A stretch of 64,000 bases of DNA from Rhodosorus marinus (taxonomy: Eukaryota; Rhodophyta; Stylonematophyceae; Stylonematales; Stylonemataceae): the NCBI GenBank assembly GCA_029953675.1, contig JAMWBK010000001.1, forward strand, positions 781,001-845,000, given 5' to 3'. The position numbers were made by a program, and so were the translations under genes. The notes below the pieces were generated by a model that was not told the DNA's origin, did no database searches, and worked only from the letters and a program-made list of their open reading frames with translations. How positions within the stretch are numbered: position 1 is the first letter of the stretch; every line of letters starts with the position of its first letter. Below are positions 9,547-19,248 of this stretch, piece by piece.

Positions 9547-11093
9547 TCAGGTCGATGTGTAGAACCTTCTTCCTATGTCGTCAATTCTTTCCAGGCAAGT
9601 TGTCTCCGACCAGAGCTCAGCAAGTTCCTGAGCGGGCTCTACGCCGAACGCGCAATACTTTTTCTCTTTTCTCTCCAGGACCTCGGTGAAATGCTCTGGG
9701 TCAACGACTCTTCTCGCATCCAACCTCTCTCTTATCAAAAGCGAACTCGACAGCTTCCCTATGGGGCTAGCAACTCTGATGATGAACATGGACGACGCCA
9801 TGCCAGATCCGTACGAAAACATGAGGATTCGCTTCCCAATAAGTTCGTCTCCCTTCTCCTCCAGAATTGCGGCGAGTGAGGACCAGAGAGACGCCGTGTA
9901 CGCGTTGCCGATACGTTTTGCCAACCAATCGCCCGGTTCAACCATTTTCTTGTAAAGAGCCGATGACTCAGTGACAAACGCTTTCTCCAGCTCCTTGACG
10001 GGCACGAAACACGACAAGATCATCTTGAGCGGGCTCATCGGGAAAGACGATGCAGGTTGCAACCAGCTCAGAAGGTTTCCTTAGCATACCTTGTTCGTGT
10101 AGGAATCTGCCAAGGGCACGTCTCGAAACTTGCTCAGTTTTCCTTCTGGATCCACTACGGATGTTGAATCCGCGAGATAGTCATTGTAGCGGATTCTCGC
10201 AAAGGACTTCTTAACCATCTTGTTAAACGGCGCATGGAAAACTGCATAATCCGCAAGATCGGAAACCGATCCGCTTGATCCAGTTCTCTTCTTGAGGCGC
10301 TGATAGCAGCGATCCAGGGCCCTCAAGTAGCAGGACAGGGTTTCTGCGCCGTTGACAGTTGGATACTCGCATCCAAGCCTCGGTTTGAAAAAATCGTACG
10401 TGTGCTCCATGTGTGTTGCTCGGGCGTTGATTTCGAATCTGATCGGTGGCTGTGGGTTGATTCCAAAAAGAATCGCGACCGCTCCAGTACCTCCAGTTGG
10501 CCGAGCGGGGCCACGTTCATAAACCGCGATATCTCCACATACGACAAGACCATAACGGCCATCCCACCAAGGCGATTCCATCCATGAAAGCGTATTGAAC
10601 ACTGCTGCTGTCCCGCCATAACACGCGTTAGTGCTGTCCACACCTTCAATAACGAAGGAGAGGATACGAGTGTTTAGATCCACAAACCACAAACTGATGA
10701 CGGTACTCAAGCAAACTTTTTTCACGGCGACTTTGACACTGAGTTTTCTTTACCTTCGACATCTGTGTTTCCTGCTTGACACAAAAGATCCATCAGAGCA
10801 GTCTTGACTGATTTGCTCTTGTCAATGATCGTCTCCGTCCCAACCTCGAGCCTGCCGATGCTGCTCAGGTCCACTCCTTGCCTCGCCACCAACCTCCGCA
10901 CAGCAGTCCTACAAATCGATATAACGTCCTCCCGATCATCAACGAACGCCATCTCATCCTGCCCCAGTCCAATAGTGTACTTCCCGCTCGATACCCCATC
11001 GAACTTCTCCAGGTCCGCTTGCCTCACACACTGCCGAGGGAAGTACGTCTCAATTGCAAGTATTCCAGCCTCAGAAAGTCTCAAACCCTCCAT
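9547..11093 (-). CDS. HMGCS: Hydroxymethylglutaryl-CoA synthase
   Basis: Three exons on the minus strand: 11093-10754, 10643-10090 and 9993-9547, 446 residues. The enzyme condenses acetyl-CoA and acetoacetyl-CoA to HMG-CoA, an early step of the cytosolic mevalonate pathway to isoprenoids. Visible signatures are [45 protein letters not shown], the active-site STNACYGG with the acyl-accepting Cys, [30 protein letters not shown] with the His general acid/base, and [15 protein letters not shown]. The introns are 110 and 96 nt. The start follows a T-rich leader (T10 on the minus strand) and gives [10 protein letters not shown] with no transit peptide. The length is typical. Its presence means this organism keeps the mevalonate route. 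Confidence 0.97.
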
Positions 11094-11335
11094 GATTTCA
11101 GCTTGAAACAAAAAAAAAACAAAACCAGAATGGCTCTGAATACGTCAGATCCTATTTCCTCACTACACCTGACTTCCTGTTTATCCAGCAGATCTATGCA
11201 GCGAGCATTCCATTCCCCTCGCTCAAAAACCCACTTTCTTAAAACAAAAACGATGAGACGTCGTTCGTTCGTACAGATCTATCCAGTTCTAATATGTACT
11301 ATCACGTATTTGATTACTAATACTGAGGAACGCCA

Positions 11336-13905
11336 TATTCATATTACGATACTAATTTCAACGGTTTTGCCCGAAATTGTGCCCTATCTGCAAGTCAATT
11401 CGTCGATTCCAACCGGGCTGCTCAACTATTGATGCCTTATGCAAGCCCTATGGCCCTATGCCAAGGTGTTCTTCGGTGAACTCTAGGAGCAGGTGACATG
11501 TTGTGAAATGGATGGGATAGAGTACGAGCTTGTAAAACGCTTCTGCTGGATGGTTAAGGGAGTAAGAACACTGAATATGGTCGAACAAGGGTGCTATGGC
11601 GGAGGTGTGGTTGAAGGGCATCCGTCTGCGGTTTCGAACCTTACGTCTTAGCTATTGTTTATCACGCACCCCTTGATCAAGCGAAGAGTTCTTCGTGTTT
11701 AGGGAGCTGAGATGTACTGTGATTGTTCAACTCGTTCATTGTTGCAGTCGGTTGTAACCAGGAGAGTTGAGGTCGAGAGCCTCCCCGGAGATGTTGGATG
11801 CGGCATCTTTTTCTTGGCTTGTTTATGTTTGGTTTTGCGGCTTACCACACCCGTTTACTACGCGTTGAGACCCTTTCTGTTGCGGAGCACCTCTTCTACT
11901 CCCACTTTTTGTCTTAGTTTTCATGCTCTCAGGCTTGTTGTCTGAATATACAATGATGAGGTTGTACTAATACAAGTATGTTTTAGTGAACATCGACTTT
12001 CTACCGCAGTCCTTTGGTTCCTCGAATTATTTCAGGACCTGCCCGATCTCCATTTATTGCTTGCTTTGGCATGTGCAAAACTATGAGAAGCGGATGCGGA
12101 AGGAGTGCCAAGTATCTCTTCGGTTTCTCCGAGCTTGGTTTTCTCCTCTAAGATCGTGTCCGCGATATCAGGATCAAGATGTGCTGAAGTATCGAACTCA
12201 TCAGCACCTGGAACAGAATTTTGTTTTCCTTTCCTGATCCGTTCTGGGAGCTGCTAAAACCATTGTTTCCCCGGTGCGCATTGACTCTACCTCAAAGTTG
12301 CAATCGTGTATGCAGTCGAATGCTCATCATCATCCGTTTATTCAGAGCCTAAGTACCCAGAGGAAAAGCAAGCGTTCCGTGAATTTCTGCTCAAAGCTTT
12401 TCCGCCAAGCTCTCTTCCCGAAGCAAGTCGGTCTCACAGACTATATCCCACTGTGAATTTTAATTTAATAATTCATTATAGCGCTAGACCGTTGATTTCT
12501 CTTCATAATACGAATGTCCTTCAAAATAGGGAATTTTATAAACAAAAACAACACAAATATAGGGCATGAGTTAAGAATATATCTACCACATAGGGCATGG
12601 AAATGGCACTAAAAAATGGCCCTGCGGCCCTATGAAAATGGTTCAGAATCGAGGGGTACCCCTCGAGTTCTTTTTCATTATGGGGATCCCTATCGAAACT
12701 TACAAAGGGCTATTTCACTGCCCTATGTTGTAGATATATTCTTAATTCATGCCCTATGTTTGTGTTGTTTTTGTTTATAAAATTCCGTATTTTGAAGGAC
12801 ATTCGTATTATGAAGAGAAATCAACTTCCTATCGCGATAATGAATTATTAAATTAAAATTCACAATAACATACGTAGTCTGACTGCATACACGACTGCAA
12901 CTATTGAGGTAGACTTTGAAAACAAATTCTGTACCAGATTTTGATGAGCTCGATACTTCAGCACATATTGATCCCAGAACGGAGCAGGAAGGGAAGACTT
13001 GAAAACAAATTCTGTTCCAGAAGATGCTGAGTTCGATACTTCAGTACATCTTGATCCTGATATCTCGGACACGATCTTAGAGGAGAAAACCAAGCTCGGA
13101 GAAACCGAAGAGATACTTAGCACTCCTTCCGTATCCGCTTCTCAAAGTTTTGCACGGGCCGAAGCAAGCAATAAATGGAGATCGGGCAGGTCCTGAAATA
13201 ATTCGAGGAATCAAAGGACTGCAGTAGAAAGTCGATGTTCACTGGAACATACTTCTAGTAGTACAACCTCATCATTGTATATTCAGACAACAAGCCTGAG
13301 AGCATGATAACTAAGACAAAAAGTGGGAGTAGAAGAGGTGCTCCGCCACAGAAGGGTCTCTACGCGTGGTCAACGGGTGTGGTAAGCCACAAAACCAAAC
13401 ATAAACAAGCCAAGAAAAACATGCCGTAGCCAGCTTCTCCGGGGAAGCTCTCGACCTCAACTCTCCTGGTTACAATCGAGTGCAACAATGAACGAGTTGA
13501 ACTATCACAGTACATCTCAGCTCCCTAAACACGAGGAGCTCTTCGCTTGATCAAGTGGTGCATGATAAAACAATAGCTAAAACGTAAGGTTCGAAACCAC
13601 AGACGAATGTACTTCAACCACACCTCCGCCATAGCACCCTTGTTCGACCATGTTCAGTGTTCTTACTCCCTTAACCATCCAGCAGAAGCGTTTTACACGC
13701 TCGCACCCTATCCCATCCATTTCACAACTTCTCATCTGCTCCTAGAGTTTGCACCGAAGAACACCTTGGCATAGGGCCATAGGGCTTGCATAGGGTTTAC
13801 TATAGGCCATAAATGTTGAGCAAACCGGTTGGAATCGACGAATTGACCTGCAGATAGGGCACAATTTCGGGCAAAACCGTTGAAATTAGTATCGTAATAT
13901 GAATA
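11336..13905. repeat. Fold-back element 1: long palindrome with arms of about 1.25-1.3 kb
   Basis: The left arm (about 11336-12657) and right arm (about 12658-13905) are inverted copies of one another. They meet at the perfect palindrome GAGGGGTACCCCTC (12651-12664). Matching landmarks: TATTCATATTACGATACTAA at 11336 against its complement ending at 13905; CATCGACTTTCTACCGCAGT (about 11991) against 13230; GATCGTGTCC..GATATCAGGATCA (about 12152) against 13050. The arms have diverged by scattered substitutions and indels. About 120 bp near 12318-12440 is present only in the left arm. Short ATAGGGC/GCCCTAT motifs cluster at the ends and around the centre. No transposase was recognised. The structure suits a fold-back transposon or a recent inverted duplication. 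Confidence 0.9.
12913..13062 (+). repeat. Tandem duplication inside the right arm of fold-back 1
   Basis: Two adjacent copies of a block starting TTGAAAACAAATTCTGT and running through GATACTTCAG..ACAT.TTGATCC lie at about 12916-12972 and 13000-13057, separated by a short linker. The left arm carries a single version, so the duplication arose after the arms separated. Confidence 0.75.
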
Positions 13906-13910
13906 GGGCA

Positions 13911-15545
13911 GATAGGGCCGACCCTATGCATAGAGCGATACTAATTTCAGTGGCTTTGCCCCTTGAATTATGCCCTATGCATGCTCGATGGCCCTATGTC
14001 AAGGTGTGCTTCATACCTCTATGAGCAGCTGAGGAGTTATGAAATGGATGGGATAGAGATCGCGCTTGTAAGATCGATTCTGTTGGGATGGTTAAGGGAG
14101 TATGAACACTGAATATGGTCGAACAAGGGTGCTATGGCGGAGGTGTGGTTGAAGTACATTCCGTCTGCGATTTCGAATCAGACGTTTTAATTATTTTTTT
14201 ATATCATCCACCACTTGATCAAGCGATGGAGCTGTAAGTGTTTAGAGATGTACCGTGCTTGTTGAATGCGTTCCTTGTTGGGAGTGCTATGTATCTCTTT
14301 GATTTATCCCAGCATAGCTTTCTCCTCTAGGATCGTGTCCGAGATATCAGGATCAGGATGTGCTGAAGTGTCGAGCTCGATATAGTTGATATAATTAATA
14401 TAATTGATTGATGTAATTGATAGAATTGATCGAGATGGTTAGGTGTGGCGAGCGACGACATGATGAGAGAACAGCGTCGGTGACTAACGCCCTAAGCTAC
14501 ATTCACGATTGCAAGATTGAGGTAGAGTCAATGCAAACTGGGAAAGCAACGGGTTCACCAGTTCCCAGAACGGAACCAGGAAAGGAAGACCTGAAACCAA
14601 AGTCTGTACCAGAAGATGTTGATGAGCTCGATACTTCAGCATATCTTGATCCTGATATCTCGGCACTATCCTGGAGGTCAAAGCAATAGAGATACATAGC
14701 GCTGCTTTGCATCCACGTCTCAAAGTCTTGCAGAGCCCAAAGGAAGCTATAGAGAGGATCGAACACATCCTGAAAGTATTCGAGGAATCAAAGGGCTAGC
14801 TACGTAGAAAAGTCAATGTTCACTAAAAAAAAGAAGCATGCGTGTATCAATACAACCTCATTAATGTGTATTCAGAGAGAACAAGCCTGAGAGCATGAAA
14901 ACCAAGACAGAAAGTGGGAGTAGAAGAGACGCTCCGCAACAGAAAGCAGTGAAAAAATGATCTCACCGCAATGTAAACGGGTGTGGTAAGTCACAAACCA
15001 AACATGAACACGCCAAGAAAAAAGACGCCGCAGTCAGCTTCTCCGGAGAAGCCCTCAACCTCAACTCTCTTGGCTACCACCGACTGCAACAATGAACGCG
15101 TTCAACAAGCACAGTACATCTCAGCGTTCTAAACACTTAAGAGCTAGCTCTTCCGCTTGATCAACTGGTGCATAATAGAAAAAATAGTTAAAACGTCTGA
15201 TTCAAAGCCGCAGACGGATGTACTTCAACCACACCTCCGCCATAGCACTTTTGTTCGACCATATGCAGTGTCCAAACTCCCCTAACCATCCGAACAGAAT
15301 CGATCTTACAAGCTCGAACCCTATCCCATCCATTTCACAACTCCTCAGCTTGCTCATGGAGGTTCACCACCGAAGCACACCTTGACATAGGGCCATTGGG
15401 CTCGCATAGGCCCCCTCGCATAGGGCTACTATGGGGCAGAAAAAGTAGAGCGCGCAGGTTGGAATCGACGATTTGACCATTGGATAGGGCACAATTAAGA
15501 GGCAAAACCGTTGAAACTAGTAAAGGAATATGCATAGGGCAGATA
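13911..15545. repeat. Fold-back element 2: related inverted repeat with internal deletion
   Basis: A second palindromic copy of the same family abuts element 1. Its left arm (about 13911-14382) is shortened: the sequence jumps from TGCGTTCCTTGTTG to GGAGTGCTATGTATC (about 14280), losing roughly 400 bp found in the other arms. The right arm (about 14590-15545) is nearly full length. The spacer (14383-14590) starts with an AT-rich TTGATATAA/AATTGAT repeat and contains sequence resembling the 12890-12990 segment. The ends again carry ATAGGGC motifs. Elements 1 and 2 meet head to head at about 13906-13923, so four alternating arms lie in a row. Confidence 0.85.
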
Positions 15546-15562
15546 GGGCCTGCCCGATTACT

Positions 15563-15598
15563 ACCCTACTAATAGTACTATTGTACTATTAGTAGGGT
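15563..15598. repeat. Perfect hairpin, 16-bp arms, 4-nt loop
   Basis: ACCCTACTAATAGTAC (15563-15578) and its exact complement (15583-15598) flank TATT. It lies at the border between fold-back element 2 and the short inverted-repeat element to the right, and its right half supplies that element's left terminal repeat. Confidence 0.95.
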
Positions 15599-15922
15599 TA
15601 ATGAGGGTTCATTGGCCGGACAGGGGTCAGTCGAGTCTGAAGATCGGGACTGATGATCTCCGTCCTTCGCAGCAGTGCTGTGTATGTGTAGATAAGAGGA
15701 AATAGGAGTATGCCTGACCCGCAGCCTTCTCGTGCTGTTGTTACTTGGATCTGGTGGAGAGTAGCGACTTTTGAGAAGCTCTGGTCGAGGTAGTGCTCTT
15801 TTCTATTACTCTTACACGCAATCTGGTGGGTGATACATTGGATGTATACAAATAAGTTAGATTTACCTATTAGATTTCGCGAACACTCTACAATAAAACA
15901 AACGAGCAATACCTACTAATAG
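15586..15922. mobile_element. MITE-like element with 11-bp terminal inverted repeats
   Basis: CTATTAGTAGG (15586-15596) and CCTACTAATAG (15912-15922) are exact inverted copies bounding a 337-bp segment with no convincing coding capacity. This resembles a miniature inverted-repeat transposable element. No clear target-site duplication was seen, and the left terminus is embedded in the 15563-15598 hairpin, so the boundary may be complex. Confidence 0.45.
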
Positions 15923-16206
15923 CTCATAGGGGAACAGCGTGTGAGGCAGGCTGCAGTATCTACTAGAGTGGGGCGGACGCAGGGCTGGTGGTCTCTGTCC
16001 ACAAAGAGCGGGGAAAGCTCCTTCGCTCGGCTTGCAGGTTCGCCATTCCAACTTGTACCTTTTTTCGATATATTTTCAGCTCACTTTCGGCTAATCCCTC
16101 TTCGTCTCGGACTCGGAATACCCGTGGGACTTCAGCGTCAGCTGCACTCGTCCGTTCCATTAGGAACGCCCTTGGGCTAGAACCCCTTTGTTGCAACGCA
16201 AATATA
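15923..16206. other. Unassigned; short minus-strand open frame
   Basis: A minus-strand frame from about 16163 down to 15963 reads MERTSAADAEVPRVFRVRDE and continues about 45 residues with charged composition, immediately downstream of the DUF2358 gene. It may be 3' untranslated sequence or a small gene. No family was recognised. Confidence 0.2.
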
Positions 16207-17075
16207 TTAAAGATAAACTCTCTTGAATTGCGGATCTGCCACAACTTCCACAGGAGGCGCCCCTGGAGCACCAAAGTCCTTAAGCAGGAGAGTAGAAATG
16301 AAAGCGTCGAAAACAGTGATTGACCATTGCTCTTCGTGACGTCTAACCAAGCCGTCTCCGTCAAGGAAAAACTTCGTCTTCCCTAAGAACGCCTTCACGG
16401 AAGGTTTCCAAGGCAGCCTTAGGACCCCTTCTAGACGCCACTCAGCGACGATGAGTTTATCTTCAACAATCTATTCGGAAAGAAAACAAGACCAGACCTT
16501 AGGGCTTTGTTGAGCTCTTCGAAGATACCCAGGGAACACAGCTCATGAGCTCGAGCCTCAGTTCTTATGCTACTCACCTCGATGCTTAGCAAATCACAGC
16601 GGGAAAGCCGTCTATTGAAGAGGTTGGAGGCAGCGTCCCTGTACTTCTTCAAGTCACGAATGGGCAAATCCGGGTCCGGACTATCGAAGAAGCAGTCGTC
16701 TCGATATATTTGGGATGTTAGCGCACCAGTTATATAATACTTATTAACCAAAAAATCGTCTCGAAGGATCTCAAAAACTTGCTCTGTACTCAGTTTCGTC
16801 CTCTTAAGCTCCCCGGTCTGTAAAAAGGGGCGAATATCCAACCTCTTATGCCGAGATGCCACCCAATCTGCAACTACTTTCACCGCGTCCGCAAAGTCCA
16901 CCGCCCGCCTCCTTAGGAACGGGCACTTCAACTGCTCCGCGCTCTCTCGCATTCTTTCCAGCTTATCCATACCTGTCATCGCCATCGTCAACCTCACGGA
17001 CCTCCTCATCCCAAGCGATCTTCCCCTTCGATCGGGGTTCATCGGTATTCCCCCAACAAACGACAAGTGCGACAT
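16207..17075 (-). CDS. DUF2358 family protein, possibly plastid-targeted
   Basis: Two exons on the minus strand: 17075-16578 and 16470-16207, 253 residues. The intron (16577-16471) has GTGAGT and AATAG borders. DUF2358 proteins are found in plants, algae and cyanobacteria and have a SnoaL/NTF2-like fold of unknown function. The match is the block around ILRDDFLVNKYYITGALTSQ, IYRDDCFFDSPDPDLPIRDL, then across the splice LLSIE/IVEDKLIVAEWRLEG, LPWKP and GLVRRHEEQWSITVFDAF, which follow the family's order. The first about 70 residues are Arg/Ser/Met-rich with few acids, as in a plastid transit peptide. An upstream in-frame Met at 17129 would add 18 residues. Its function cannot be inferred further. 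Confidence 0.82.
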
Positions 17076-19248
17076 GTTTACGTATGCAGCAACCCTATAA
17101 TATTCCAACTTGTCTATCCCATCAATCAAAACAAGCCAACCTGTTTAACCCTAGCCCTTCCACTTCCGCCTCTCCCACCCACCTTTATGCACGGTGACTC
17201 CTGTCGGCACCCACCTCTTCTGTTCCAAGTTCTAAATACCCTGGCCCAGCCCGTGATTTTTCTTCAACAAATAATACAATATTACATGCTATTACTGATT
17301 ATAGGTATTTTTAGAGTTCGTATAAACCGTGATTTTTCTTCAATAAATAATATAATATTACATGCTATTACTGGTTATTGTTATTTTTAGAGTTCGCATA
17401 TTGGCTGGAATATCTTGTTTAAACAAATATGTATATGCCACGTGTCGTCTATTTTTCTATAAGCTTTTCAATTGGATGGAATGCCAAAGTATCCACAAGC
17501 AAAAAAAAAGAAGAACCGCATCAACGGGATAGATCTCCTACAAACCAATAACGATATAATTAAATTAAAATTTCAATTTATCTATATTGTATAGAATATG
17601 TTTAGCCGATGTGTTATTCGATTTTAATAACCAATGAAAATCTTTAATATAAGTTAGTAATCCTAACATCCAATCGCAGTACTTGCCGGGTAAAATTGGG
17701 AAAAGACCACAACCGATACCCCCCACGAGTGATACCCTTCGTGCTCCTAACTGCCTCTAAAATATTCAATTTAAGAAATATGGAAAGGCGAGAACCCCCT
17801 CATCACCATTTTCGACATTTGACTGTGCAACTCTCGACCTGTTTTTCTATCTCGATGGATTATTTATATCATTTAAATCGTATGAAATATGAAATTAAGA
17901 AATATTAGTACTAATTATACGTTCTAAGAAATTAAATTGGCCACTGCCTTTTTTTGGGACAGCTCAAATTTTTTTTAGTTGTTTCAGATGTGCGTTCCTC
18001 TTTTTGGGAAGTTTTGAGGGAGAGGAAAGAAAGTGACGGATTATGTAGGGAAAATCGCTGTTTTGGTTGTTTTCTCCTCTTTTTGGTTGGGGAGGAGGAT
18101 GGGGTTTTTTGTTTATGTGAAGGAGATGATGGCGGATGTAGAGGTGTTTGGGTTTTTACGTGGACTTTTTTTTGTTTGAGTTTTACCTACTTTCTTCTTG
18201 TTGAAGAAGATTATGTGAGTGTTTGTGTGGTAATCGGAGTATCAAGTCTTTCGGGAAGTGGTCCATTTCGGGAAGTTGTTGGGGTTGAAAACGTTTTTTT
18301 GTTTTCGACTTGAGGGCATCTTGGTTTTTCGTTCCCCTTTTTGTTTTCTTTGTGAGGCTTGTTCAGCGGCTTCTGGGAAGGTTTTGTTGTGTTTTGCTGG
18401 TCTGATTTTGAGAAAAAGCACACGGGTTGATTTTGGTGCTCGGTGCTGTTGTTGTCTTGGCTGGGGTTTTCGGTTTCTGGATTTTGTGGAGCGGGAATTC
18501 GAGTTTTTAGCGTTTGTTGAATCGATCGCAGAGGAGCAAGTCGGGACTACTGAGCCGAATCTTGGCTGGTTCGTTTTCTTTCCTATTTGAAGTGAGCTTG
18601 GGTTTTATCTGGAAGATCTGCGGGGAAATTCGCCGTTCGCGAACTTTTCGCCTTGTACCAAAAATGACGATGCTTTGATGTGCTACGAACTTGAGAGGCT
18701 CATATGTGTCCTAGGGGAGAATTCTTTCAGCGGCACGGTTGACCTTCTTACGTTTCTGGGGGTGAAGTTCTGGAGAGAAGCACGGGAATGGTTTCTTTCG
18801 ACTCCACTGGCTTTTGAAGGAGCAGCGCTTTGAGGTATTTGGACTATACGATCCCCGCTGGTTGTTGGGCACAGAAGCAGATTTCGGTTTGTTTTGCAAG
18901 GGAGGAAAGCTTTGGATCGCGACTGCAAAGATATCGCCGCCTCTGGAGAAATCCGTTTTTTTTTGGAGCGCGCGCGTGGAGCCGTGTTAGGTTATTTAAG
19001 AGAGAAAACTTTGGACTTTTGATGGTGGATCGTCGGAACAAATGCATCTGTGAGAGAAGCGAAGTCGTCACCAAGGTAGAATAAGGTTGGTTGAGTATCA
19101 TGGAGACTGTTGTAATCTAGTCTGCGCTTTCATCTAAAGGAGGAGCCAGCCGAAAAGCGCAAATTTCTTACTTTAACTATTGGTGTCGTTGGCTGTGATT
19201 CAGGATTGTGAATAGGTGAGGCTACATGCAGCTGCAATTAGAGTAAAT
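17076..19248. other. AT-rich intergenic DNA, then a long G/T-rich leader before SPT20
   Basis: 17130-17950 is AT-rich and holds the 76-bp tandem duplication. From about 17950 to 19248 the plus strand becomes G/T-rich with T runs and several short open frames (for example at 17954-18313 and 18258-18590) that do not look like proteins. I read it as the promoter plus a long 5' untranslated leader, perhaps intron-bearing, of the gene starting at 19249. Confidence 0.4.
17251..17402 (+). repeat. Tandem duplication of a 76-bp unit
   Basis: CCGTGATTTTTCTTCAA begins at 17251 and again at 17327. Each copy continues through ATTACATGCTATTACTG and TTTTTAGAGTTCG, with few differences. It is non-coding. 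Confidence 0.92.

Noticed and set aside
12306-12569. 87-residue plus-strand frame in the fold-back left arm considered as a gene
   Set aside because: Most of it runs through the AT-rich palindromic core, and the right arm lacks the first part; no family match.
11600-14200. TTCGAA-containing stretches (11631, 13588, 14174) considered as tRNA T-loops
   Set aside because: No acceptor or anticodon stems could be drawn around them; they are homologous positions of the fold-back arms.
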